In this document: positions 50,701-61,882 of the stretch, one piece after another
Position numbering within the stretch: position 1 is the stretch's first letter
Layout: every line of letters starts with the position of its first letter
Translations under genes and position numbers: made by a program
The notes under the pieces: model-generated
What the model saw: the letters and a program-made list of their open reading frames with translations, nothing else
Databases searched by the model: none
Told to the model about the DNA's origin: nothing
DNA from: Promerops cafer
Taxonomy: Eukaryota > Chordata > Aves > Passeriformes > Nectariniidae
Direction of reading: 5' to 3'
DNA length: 64,000 nt
NCBI GenBank assembly: GCA_013398275.1
Contig: VZSE01003113.1
Coordinates: 606,023 to 670,022, forward strand

Positions 50701-53700
50701 GCTGCCAGTCCTGTGCATTGCTGCTGCTGTCCTCCAGGTATGAAGGCCTGAAACAGCCCTGTTGCTTTTGAGTTTTCAGAGGAGCAGGAAGCATCAAAAT
50801 GCCTAACTTTGGGCAGGGGATTTCATTCAGTATTTGCAGAAGATGGTGAGAACTGCTCCTGGGGCAGATATGAAAAGAGCAGATTCAGCCTGCCTGGCTC
50901 AGGTGGTGGAGATGCATTTCAGAATTGGATCTTTCAGCACAATTCTCATGTTCTAGTGAGTTGTCAGCCTGCTCTTTGAAAAGGCATCCGCGTAACTCTG
51001 TGAACACAGTCCTTTCAGATCCCTTCACTACTGTGCACTGCTCTGTGAACTCAATACACCGAGCAGGGAGTTCACACAGATCAACCTCTTTTATACTTTT
51101 CATCTGGCGCATCGTTCTCATTTTATAGCAAAGTCGCTTGAATTTGACCTGAGCTGTCACAGCAAGGGAGATTCTGCCAGCTTTGAGGATAATAGATTTG
51201 TTTGAGAAAACAAATGTACACTCTTCTCTAAGCCTTGAATTAATTTGATTTGTTACCAGTAACTGCACTCTTGTGACAGCAGTGTGACCTGTAAAGAAAC
51301 TATTTAATATTTTCTAAAATCCTTCAGTGACTTTTCTCTAAGCTACTCCCTAAATATATAGACATTCATAGCCAGACTGACTGCTCGTTGTTTCCCTTCT
51401 TGCTAGAGAAGTGTCAGCCTAGAGACAACTGGAGCATTTCTGAGATAACAGATGTAGCTTCAGTTTTGAACTGTGAATAATATATGGGGGCTGAACTGTT
51501 CCAGATCAAGCAAGAAAATTAAAAAAAAAAAAGGGGTAAAAAAGCAACATGAGGAAATTCCTGGTTTATTATGAGCATTGGATAGACTGGCATAGATACT
51601 GTGACAGTCTTAAAAAAGAGAACTCTGATAACTTCTTTATTTTGCTAATTGCAAAAAGGTTACTTCAGTCTAATCAGTTCTTGATAATAACAGATCAAGC
51701 ATATCATCACATCCCTTATCTACATAAGAATATGCACTAGTTCAGTTCAAACTGGTGCCATGTGTTGCATGAATATTCTTATTTAATTTAAGAATGTATT
51801 TCAATTTAATATCAAATTGCCTTGAGCTCATATACAGTAAACTAGAAAAAGACCTGTCTCAGGAGATTGCTGAGTTAACCACACATTTTCAGAGCAACTT
51901 GTCTCACAGGGTGCGGTTCCTCTGGCAGTCTTGTAGACTTCTTTATCTGAAGTGGTCACCACAATCTGAGTATCTGGAGTCAGTGAATCTAGGGCACAAT
52001 TCATTCCATCCTAAAGCAGATGCATAAATGAGATTAGTGTAATTATACCATATGGACATCTCTCCCTCCCCATGGTTCCTAAGTGGAGCTAAAGCTGACG
52101 AGCTCAGCTGAAGAGCTCTTGTCTCTGATGCTCTGCACTTGGATCATACAGCTTGACCTCTCCTGCCCCAGAGAGGTAACCTCAGCCAGACTGGACACAG
52201 GACCCAGCCTCATGGTGAGGTGTGGGAGGGCAGAATCAGACTCTGCTTCAGGTGCTGGTGAGTCTGTGTAGGGCTGCAGAACACAAGACCTGAACTATTT
52301 GATTATTGCCACTAAAGACAGGAACAGCAATACCCTCAGAAATGACAGAGCGAGAAGGAGCCTAACACCAAAGTGCAGTGAGATTATGGAGTGCTCAGCA
52401 TGCTCGCCTGACTGCAGAAAGCATCATATGGGCCTCTCACATGTGCTAGGGAAGAGGGCTGGTACAGATAGTAGTAGTGCATTTCCAGGAGAGGGGGACA
52501 AAGACATGCATGGTCTAAATTGCAGAAGGGTGGAGATAGCTGAACTCACAGGCCAGTGGACTCTGAAATCCCTAGGGGGAGAAATGATGAGGGGTATCAA
52601 TAATGTTAAAAATGCAACCCCAGCTCCAAGGATCAGGAAAACGCAGAGGGCAGCAGGCAGTCACCTTGAGGGACAGCTGTCCTTTCCCTTCTGTCTCAAG
52701 ACAGACAATGTGAGTGATGGAGTATGGAAGTGTAGTTAATGTTTGAAATTGCTGATAAGAAACCTCAGGTACCCTCTGCTGTACAGGGCATAGGATGCCT
52801 GAAAGCCATCACTCTGTTGATCTTCTGTTAACTTTTCCTTGCAGTCAAAACTGTGACTTGTCAGGAGCAGCAGATCTGCTCCTCTTTCATCCTCTCCCTG
52901 GCCTCCTCCAGGGCACACACAGGCAGGATAAGGACTTGTAGGACAGAAGAAAGAGGGAGCTGCCTACTTGAGATGTCTGCAGTTCAGTCTGTGGCCACAG
53001 CTCCCTCATCCCCTATGGGCTTCTCCATGAATGATCCTGCAGATACACTAAGCTTTCTTGAATCTTGTAGGTTTTGGAAAGAAATCTATGACTACAGGTG
53101 TTCAGAAGGCAGAAATTCACTTTGGGAAATGTTTTCATTTAATGATCTTTTGGTCCTATTTTCTCCTACAAGAAGAACCCCTCTACCCTTTTTGGAATAT
53201 CCTCTTCATAACAATTTAGAAAAGATAATTTCATATGGAGTTATCTGATGTTCAGTTCACTACTGACTATTAAAATTTGTGAGATATTCTCCTTGTTACC
53301 CTTCCCCTTAAGAAAGAGAAATGGTAACTCAAGAAAAACAGTTTCTTGAAGTGTTTTGATATAAGTGAATAAGCATCACGTGTCACAAAATGGTGGCTGT
53401 TGCTTTGTTTGTTTTCTGATCTGTTTCTCCCCAGAAAGAATTAGGGATGAACTTGGGAGTAAAATCTCATGGGATATAAACTGTCTTTATGGAACATGTT
53501 AAACTGCTTAGTTCCTAAATGTTTGTCATTCTGGTTGATTGGGTAGGGAAGCTTCAGGTCACAGAGGCCAGGCCTGGCATTTGACAGCCATGGCCTGTAG
53601 CTAAGCCTAGCCTTGCTGATGCAGTATGCTACAGTCCTGGAGAAAAACATACCTTCCTTGAAACTTTAGGAAAAGATAAGATGCTGGACTTGGTGGTCTT

Positions 53701-55973
53701 CCCTGGTGGAGGGGATCCTGTGGCTCTCACAGGCCACTGTGAACTCCAGTATGGAGCACTGCAGGTGAAAGACAAAATAAAAAAAATTAAAGCCCATGGT
53801 GAAATAGTTTTCCAGATTCAATAAATTGGTCTAATTAAGTTCTGGGAGAGCTTTACAAATTCCAAAGGCTTCTGGGTGTTCAAATTTTTCTGACATCCTT
53901 CTATTATCTGAGATATTAAGGTAGTTAAAGCCTGAGAAAAATGTAAGCTATGTCTGCATATTTTGTGTGGAGCTATCAGTTAATCCGAAGGCTTTCTCAA
54001 GGAATCTGGTTCTTAGTCTGGGATTTAGAAAAATTACATTAGTGTTCCTCTGCCTCCAACCCTCCAGCCATTAGATTTAAGTTACAGTCTCTCCCAGCTT
54101 GATTGCTACAGGTTCCTGCTCTTGTGTCTCTTGGCACCCATTCCTCTCTTCTGAGTCTGCAAAAATGCTGCTGCCCACCTTGCCCCTCTCTCTTGCACTC
54201 ACTTCAGCAGCACCATCCAAAGTCATCCCATGACTGTCCTCTCATATAACTCGGTCCTGGGTCCTCCACAACCCAGCTGGGTGTTACTCACCCACACTTC
54301 TGGTCTGGATTCCCAGTTCAGACCCTCCCTTTCCTTAATCTCCTGCACATCCCTGTTTTCTCGTGATATTTTGAAGGAGAAATCAGAAAAAAAGGTCCTA
54401 TGGCACCGGGCCCAGATAATGAGGAAAATCAAAGGCTGGAGGTAGAGGTTGGGGTGTTTCTTATGCCTCTGGAGGAAATTGCTTCTGCCCCTTTTGCTGA
54501 ACCTACCAGTGATCCAAACAGCTGTGGACCAAAACTGAAGGTTAGCAGAGGACCTGAGACCTGGAATCCATACAGTAAGTACTTGGGGGCATAGCTAAGA
54601 AGGATTAGGCACTGCAAAAATTAAGGCAGCAAACTGGCCTCCAGCTACAGATCCAGCAGAGCAGGTGCTGCAAATCTTAACCCTTGACACGGTTGCCCTG
54701 GCTCACAGGGCATGTGATGGAGCTGACAGGATGAAGTCTTGTGTCCCCCGAGTTCCTTTCCCTGCCCAGCAATGCAGCTTTGGGTGAAATTGTTTGGGGA
54801 CTGGGAATATGAGCTGCTTCCACTATTGCCTTGTGGGTGCTTAGCTCTGGGATCCATCAGCTCTCTGGGACACAGAGACCAATCAAACTTTACTCAGAGC
54901 ATTTTCCTGGGTATGAGGGGCAGGAGAAAAGGCTTTTAGTACTGATTTACTGAAAGGTGCAATAAAGACAAACACTCAAGGCAGGATCTTCTCCACCCAG
55001 TCCTGCAGTTTCAGCCATCACATCTGAAGGGTGAAGTGCCAGCCTGTATATAAACTCTGCAGCAGGTTTGTACTGCAGAGCATTGCAGAGCTCTGGCTGG
55101 CAGTGCTGCTGCCAGAGGGACCTGCTGGGGCTTGCCAGACTCCTGCTTGACCTGGATACTCTGCACTTTTCTGCATGAAACACAGCCCATGGAAGTTGAA
55201 TGTGAAAGTGCACTCTGATATGTCCTGGTGAGCTGGAGGCTAAACCCAGGTTCCTCCTAAGAGCCACCCACAGTAAATGGCAAAGGAGAGCATGGAGAAA
55301 GGAGAGGCACAGAAGGGAAAGTAAAAAATACAAGAAAGACCAGCCAGGATGAATGTCAGTAACTGACAGAAAAGATACTTCTGAACTCTCAGAAGTGTTG
55401 CTAAGAAAAAGGAAAAAGAAAAATTTTAAAAATAACAATATTTAGGATTTTTTGTACTATCAAAGAGGTACTAAAGGGGCTAGATTACAGAGAAGGATTA
55501 AGGGCCAAAATCAATAACCCGTTTTAAACCTATCATGACCACAGCTGGCAAGGGACTCTAGGAAAGGAGAGGAATTGTTTAAAGGTCATTGGAGTAGCTG
55601 GGAGTTAGGAGATGAAGCTGAGCATCAGCTTGCTCATGACTGATTCAGATTCACTTGAGTCACTGCTTCTATTGATGAACCCAAGCCTCTGAGGCTGAAG
55701 GACTGTATCAAGATAAAAGGAGATCCTCTTCTGGGAAAGGCTGACAACACACAACAATGATGAGTTCCTTAGGCAGGGACTTGAGCCAACCTGCCCAGCA
55801 GACTATTTCGTCCTGCCAAATTGTGCTAAAAGTAAAAAACCTATACCAGGCTCTCTTCCTCTAAAGAGCCCCCACAGGGAAAGGGGACAGGGTGTGTTTG
55901 CAGCAGGGAACTTCTGTCTGGCTGTCATGGCAGTATACCATGCTGGTCTCTAAGACTTTTCTAAAGCAATATA

Positions 55974-55974
<1 letters not shown>
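44771..55974. other. Long repeat-poor non-coding stretch
   Basis: About 11 kb without a supportable gene or recognisable transposon. Frames up to 163 codons occur (54947-55438 on the - strand opens with TTG); none resembles a known family. A 12-base A run is at 51521-51532. 45430-45570 and 47020-47340 are AT-rich and might hold regulatory sequence, but I see nothing specific. A degenerate direct repeat (TGTCCTTCTCTTAACCCT / TGTCCTTCTCTAACCCT) lies within 49869-49917. Confidence 0.45.

Positions 55975-56011
<37 letters not shown>
55975..56011. repeat. A37 homopolymer
   Basis: Thirty-seven consecutive A on the + strand, the longest homopolymer in the window. Avian CR1 does not end in poly(A), so a tract this long is not a CR1 tail. 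It could be the tail of a rare retrocopy, a slippage-expanded A run or a place where assembly length is unreliable. I could not see clear target-site duplications flanking it and do not recognise the sequence to its left. Confidence 0.95.
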
Positions 56012-56015
<4 letters not shown>

Positions 56016-59000
56016 TTAGATTAGATGTCTAGTTACATTGATGAGGCCTAAATGTGATTAGTAATTCAAACTCATTCTATTTCTGTATCAAGTTCTTAGA
56101 CTGGAGGTCACTTTTCACAGAAAAGAGATGATGCTAATCATTCTAGGAGCTGGTAATTCTTTATGCCTATTTTGCTGTGTGCTAGCAATATCTCCTGAAA
56201 TTACAGGGCTTTCTGTTGTGGTCTCAAAGGTTGCATTTACTGCTGGTATCTTCTTTACTGCTAAGTTGCTTGACATAATTACATGGAAAGATCAAATTGT
56301 TCAGTGTTTCACTATCACTTAATAAGGAGACTTTTTTCATCACAGGCTAGAATTTGACTTGATTTAGTGATCCAAAGTGAATAAATATGAGCCCTGTAAG
56401 CCCTAATTTAACACAGGTTTCAGTTGCACATGCAGAGTATTTCTGACTGTTTGAGGGAGAATAAAAAGCTAAAATGAAAACAGTGTTTAAGTGTTGCTTT
56501 ATGTACTAAATATATCTATTAAGGAATCTACTTTGACCAGGCAGATTTGATGAACACAATATGTGTAATGTTTCTTGGTATTTCCCTGTTTCAAGATACC
56601 TCATATAATCATTGTTGTCATAGCCTATGACATCAGAGACACAATCCAAACATGTTCCTTCAGCAGAAGCTCAACATGAAGTGCTTTTGAGAGAGACCCT
56701 CTGCCACGGGAAAAATATGCTGAAGGCTCTGCAACCTTTCACAAGAGAATACCAAAATATTCTTAAGGTATTTGGTCCTAGAGAAGCTGCAGCAACCTTA
56801 ACAGTTTGAGAAGAGGTATCACTGCAAATGGATATAAAATCCCAAACACAGTGTTTGGGATTCAAAGACGTGTTTTGAACTCATATTACTTGTACAGAGT
56901 AGTATATTTTGTTCCCTGATTTCAACACCAAAATGGGCTGCCACAAGGTTTGGAGCCCTTAGGGACATTTGAGTGGCTGTTGGGCCATACTGGCAATGCT
57001 TGCTGTGACAGCAACGTGTTCAGCACCATGACAACCAATTTCTGAAGTATCAAACCAGAGTGCATGGATTCAAAAACTGTACCAGGACTTAGGAAACAGG
57101 ATGGTGCTGTGCTTATATTGGGCAAAGGCTGAACAAAAAGGTACCAGTATGTGCAGGAGCCAAAGAGCACCCAGGGTGCCTCCTGCTGAGGGACCACTGA
57201 TAGATTTTTCTCTGCTATCATTACTGCTTTGTTCTTCCTAAATCAGTTTCAAGTCTCTTCATAGTCAACCATGCTATTTGTTTGTTTATCCATAGACCCT
57301 TGCAGTTCTGAAAACTCCTTTCCCCCTCCCAGGAGTGGGATGGAAAAGGCAGGGTGGGCACCACGCAATCAGATGACACACAGGATCTGGGGGAGCACAG
57401 CATTCCAGCACAGCATCCCACTGGGAGCTGCTGCAGGAGCCAGAGCCATATGGAAACCTGTCCCAGGAGCAAGAACTCAGAGCCTGCATGTGCCTCAGAG
57501 GCAGCAGGGGCAGCTTGGCCAGGTGTGCCTCACTGAAATGAAGAATGAAGGTCTTGGAGGGTGCCCAGGAGATGTCACCTGCAATCAGTGGCAGCAAATG
57601 GGACAGCACCTTGGCACATCTCTCAGCCTGTACCCCAAGTCGTCTTGATCTCCACCTGTGGTCACCCCCTGGGTCATTCTGCATCAACTGCATGGCTTTT
57701 GTGCCCAGTACCAACCTGTGTCTTCTACCAACCTGCAACCCAGGGCACCCCAGGGGATCCCAGCACACGTTTTACCACTGTGTTGACAGTAACAAGGTAC
57801 ATCACTTGAATTTTGGCCATGGAGTACAGATCGTTCAAAACAATGAAGGAGTATTTTCATCAGTTCTCTGAACAATAATGAACAGATTTATGCATTTATT
57901 TAACAGTCAGTCATGCATGAGATGTAACCATTTCCTGTTCCTGTTTCTTGTCTATCTTCCTGTTTTTAAAAAGCATTCAATAAAAAGAAAGTATAGCTCA
58001 AAGGAAAGATTTAACTGTAACTATCTTTTCATTGCCTCAGCTAGAGTGCATAAAACTGCATTTTATGCTCTGATGTCGATCAAATTTTTGGGTACTAGTC
58101 CAGATACTTTGATAGTATTCCAACATAAGTGGGTGAGTATTAAAGAAATTAGTCTTGGTCTATAGTTATATAGATCAGAGCAGGATTATTTCAATTTAAA
58201 TAATTACATAGTTGATATGGTTGCAAAAACTACATGCTCAAAAAAAAACCCCCAGCTTTGTTCAAACGAGCATTTTATTTGACCCAATATGAGACATTTC
58301 ATTTACTTTTCATGAGATTAAGACCTTATTAGAAATAATTTTGCTGGCTTTCAAAATGAGTTTTTGAAAAAAAAAAATGCTGTTTCATTTTAGTAGCAGC
58401 AGAACAAAGAGATTTGAATTTTCTGTTTTTCTCTCTCTAATCTCCATTTATGTTCAAAATTATTAATTTAATTTTATCCCAATTCACAACTGGATTTAAA
58501 AACAGAAATATGCCATCTGGCCAAATCCATGACAGATGTCTTTTTCTTCAGTGTCCCTTTATTGTAGTGACAGGTCTTGCACCACGCTATCGGGGAGAAG
58601 GAGAGAGGAAGGAAGTCTGTAAGAAATACAGGATAATTTAAAATCAGGTATTTTTCAGAGTATCCAAGACAATAGAACTAAAGACACGCTAAACATAAAA
58701 TCCCTACCAACTATATCATAACAAATTCACTGTTGTGTCTTGCTGGTGTCTCCACGGCAGAAATCTCTGTAGAAGCTTAATTATTTTACCAAAAGTGGCA
58801 GAACAATATAGTGCAATTTTTAACAGAAATGGAAGGCACTGCTGCCATAAAAAAAGTATTAATCCCCTAGATTTAGACCATATTATATCCAGGGGAAAAT
58901 AGCCATATTAAAGGTGAGGTGTTTGGGACTTTAGGCAGCAAGATTGCTACTTCTGCAGAGGACCTTCCTTTATTGAGTTGCATGGGCTAACAGTTCATTC

Positions 59001-59463
59001 TGTGAGAATGCAAATCCCATCATTCAATAATTATTTAAAAGCAGCATTTGATTTTAAATTTGAAGATCTGGGTCTCCAAAGGAAAAGAAAACAAACAGCT
59101 AAATAGGGAACTATAGGATAGATCTACAACAAAATGAACAGATTTCCAAAATAGTGGAACGATCCTGTGATTTTCTAATGTTAACTGCATAATGTACATT
59201 GCTGCTTTAAATTCAGGCTCATCACTGTGAGAGACAGATAGAAGCAACACCTTAACTTCAAATTCGTGTCGCTTTGACAATCATGACCTTGCTTTCCATT
59301 GCAAATTTACAACCTGTTTGCAGATGTTGCTGAGACACATTTGGCCAGAGGAGGGGAACAGCCAAACATTTTTGCATTGTTGAAGATTTGGAGGCTTCTT
59401 GGGCTCGGTGATGTCCATAGGAGCTGGATATTGCTGCTAAGTATTTAATAACAGACCAGGTAA
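56012..59463. other. Non-coding, AT-rich
   Basis: About 3.4 kb, AT-rich apart from a GC-richer segment at 57290-57770 whose - strand frame (57286-57768) opens with GTG. 58190-58480 is strongly AT-rich with homeodomain-type words and no repeats. No gene was recognised; a notable palindrome is listed separately. Confidence 0.45.
56838..56862. repeat. 12-base perfect inverted repeat, 1-base spacer
   Basis: AATCCCAAACAC is followed after a single A by its exact reverse complement GTGTTTGGGATT. Each arm contains a forkhead-type core (CAAACA / TGTTTG). It could extrude as a hairpin or bind a dimeric factor. Confidence 0.9.
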
Positions 59464-60840
59464 CATGTAGATATCTGCTCTCTGTTTGTGTGACTGGATG
59501 CACATCTTACACTAATTAGCACTGGGAGAAACGCTGAGCGATGTTTACGGCTGGAGCCAGGGGCAGGCATGTGCACAGCAGTGTGCTGAGCTGGGGCCTC
59601 GCACAGGGCACTGGAGGTCCTCCCTTCTGCAGGGAAAATGAGTGATATCTGTCCCTGGTGGAGAAAGAAGGATGTTTACCCTGCTAAATTACAGACCTTT
59701 AATCCAGGAGACTTCTGCACAGGGCCTGGAGAGCTGACTTCCACCTTCCCTAGGTCCTCCTCCGTCCTCATGGATATTGTGGGTTCATCAGCAGGTGGGG
59801 CTTTTAAACACAGCACCCATGTTACCTCCTGCAGTCAGGAGATACATTTTTTGAAGCTGTGGCTTATTTGTGTTGGTGTTGGTGCTTGCATAGTGCCTGT
59901 ATACTTCACCTCCTGCAGGCTCTACACACAGTCGTTCCTTCTCTTTCCCTCGGACCACAAGCCCATGAAAAGGTTACGTTCTGCGCTCACAAGTTTTGTC
60001 TTACTTCTGTTTTCTCTATTCACCATACTGTCTCCCAAACTTGCTGGATTGCCCCATAAAATTTTTCCCACAAAACCCATTCTCCTGATGGCCCACTGGT
60101 GCCACTAGCCCTTTTCTGTGCCATGTTTTCAGCTGCCTTTAGTGCTTCCCTTTCCCAGCAGCTTTCCCATGCTGCTCCGCTGCCGAGCCTGGTGCTACAT
60201 CCCAGATTCTTCCATTTAGCCCACATGGGACCGTGGCTTGAGCCATTCTCGTGGTACACAGCGAGAATCTATTGGTAACACACATGCCTTGCATGAGGCA
60301 CTGGGCTGTATGTACAGACCAACAGATTGCTTTCACTCCTTGTCACAAACAGGACATTCCTCAAGTCACTATCAAAAACCATGGAGTGTGAGAAGCGCTG
60401 CTCTGTTTTGCTGGTTTCTGTTCTTCATGGCTGCTCTACTCCTTCCCCACCCCAGTGCCTGTGTGCTGGGCTTGCCTGTGCTATGTCACACTACCAAACT
60501 TTGCCACATGCTGGTCGGCATCTTTCATCCTTCCCCTCAGGATAAAAAGCAGTTGTTAGTGTTTGTGTTCATGCTTCTTTTGACTTCCTGTGGCTCAATA
60601 TGCATGTTAGGTAAAAAAAGTCCACCTTCACAAAAATCAGGAGAGTTGATGGGATATGAGAGGCTTTGTGAGTTTGCTCTGCCAGAGCTTGCTCCTGAGA
60701 AAGTTCTGTTTCACAGAGAGACATACAAACAGTTAACTGTGCAAGTGGAATGGTATTTACCACAGTCCTCAGTTGGAGCTTGGGGTCCCTGCACCCAGGA
60801 CCATTCATATAACTTGACAGAGAGCACAGAGAGAAATTAA
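59464..60840 (+). other. Stop-poor frame: possible decayed or novel coding region
   Basis: In one frame, a TAA at 59461 is followed by about 460 codons with only three in-frame stops before the end (TGA at 59587, TAG at 60106, TAG near 60217). An ATG at 59638 opens a 156-codon frame to 60108, five bases after a good acceptor-like sequence (CCTCCCTTCTGCAG ending 59632). In the same frame, the open stretch after the second TAG contains an ATG at 60310 leading 176 codons to 60840. The predicted products have hydrophobic, membrane-like segments, as pyrimidine-rich DNA tends to give. Other frames here are also fairly open, so composition may explain part of this. No known family is recognised; alternatives are a pseudogene, a lncRNA exon or chance. 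Confidence 0.2.
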
Positions 60841-61562
60841 TATTTGTGCTTGAGTTTACAGTAGCTCATGCTGCTTGATACTAGCCAGAATTTCCAAGCA
60901 GCTGAAGACTTCATGCCTACATATGCTGTGCTGCCACAGTGCAAACAGGAGACTTGACAGGTTCAGTCACCACTAGGTTAAGATTTGTCTGGTTGATGAT
61001 TCCTTGCAGGAATGACCATCTCATGACTGAACAGATAAAGAGGAAAGCATGGATATTTCTACATGAAAACTGTGTGTGAAATGAACTAAAAAACCCCAAA
61101 TGAAATTAAATGAACCCACAATCAGCACACAATGTGTGGACTCAAAGTGAAGACTGAAGACTCTTATCTGCCAACCTGTACATTCACATTCAGCTCTAGA
61201 AAACCCTTTTCCTTGCCTGTGCTGATTTTGATCCAGATTGGGATCATCCTGCTGGTTAGGATCCATATATGGCACTGGATTGGAAGGACTTTCTGTAATC
61301 TACATGTTGTTGACGTTTGATTCATGCCTGCTAGGGCATTTCCCCAAGAGGAAGTCTTATGGTTAATTTCTATTGCAATGTCTTGAGGGGATATTCCTTT
61401 CTGTGAGCTCATCAGACCTGACAGCAAAACAGAGCCAAATATGTTTGGCATTTGGCTCAGACAAACTGTGAAAACCGGTGAGCAAGAACGGAGAGAAGCT
61501 CTGCCAGTGAATCAGCAGCAGTGCTCTGTGCTGGGCCCATCAGGGAGTGACCACACAGAGGA
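60841..61562. other. Non-coding, nothing recognised
   Basis: No gene or repeat was identified between the stop-poor frame and the CR1 pair. Confidence 0.5.
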
Positions 61563-61795
61563 TCCTGGAATAGTTTAGTTTGGAAAACACCGTGAGTTTG
61601 TTGAGTCCAGCTGTTAACCCAGCCCAGTCCACCACTAAACCATGTCCCTAAGTGCCATGAATACACATCTTTTAAATACCTCCACGGATGGTGACTCCAC
61701 CATTTCCCTGGGCATCCTGTGAGTGTATTTGATAGTGCTTTCAGTGAAGAAACTTTTCCTAATATCCAATCTCAACGTCCCTGGCACACATAAAT
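61563..61795 (-). mobile_element. CR1 LINE 3' part, reverse orientation
   Basis: The + strand carries reverse-complement CR1 blocks in order: 'gtccagctgttaacccagc', 'ccactaaaccatgtccctaa', 'gtgccatgaatacacatc', 'cctccacggatggtgactcc', 'catttccctgggcatcctgt', 'cagtgaagaaacttttccta' and 'atatccaatctcaacgtccc'. It is 5'-truncated at the right near 61795, and the left terminal tail is largely lost. No coding capacity remains. Confidence 0.93.
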
Positions 61796-61831
61796 GTGCA
61801 TGAGCACTTAAATATATGCAAATGTGGAGGG
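61796..61831. other. Spacer between two CR1 fragments
   Basis: A short AT-rich spacer containing ATGCAAAT at 61816-61823. It is not recognisably CR1. Confidence 0.5.
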
Positions 61832-61882
61832 CATAGAATCACAGAATCATAGAATTGTTAAGGCTAGAAAAGACCTAAATTA
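61832..61882 (-). mobile_element. CR1 LINE extreme 3' end, reverse orientation
   Basis: The text 'atagaatcacagaatcata' and 'gaattgttaaggctagaaaa' is the reverse complement of the terminal CR1 tail and the adjoining 3' end. Only about 50 bases are kept before similarity stops. The short-repeat tail is better preserved than in the adjoining copy to the left, so it is probably a separate insertion in the same orientation. Confidence 0.88.

Noticed and set aside
54947..55438. 163-codon - strand frame with hydrophobic start
   Set aside because: It opens with TTG and the start is low-complexity Phe/Leu from an A-rich stretch.
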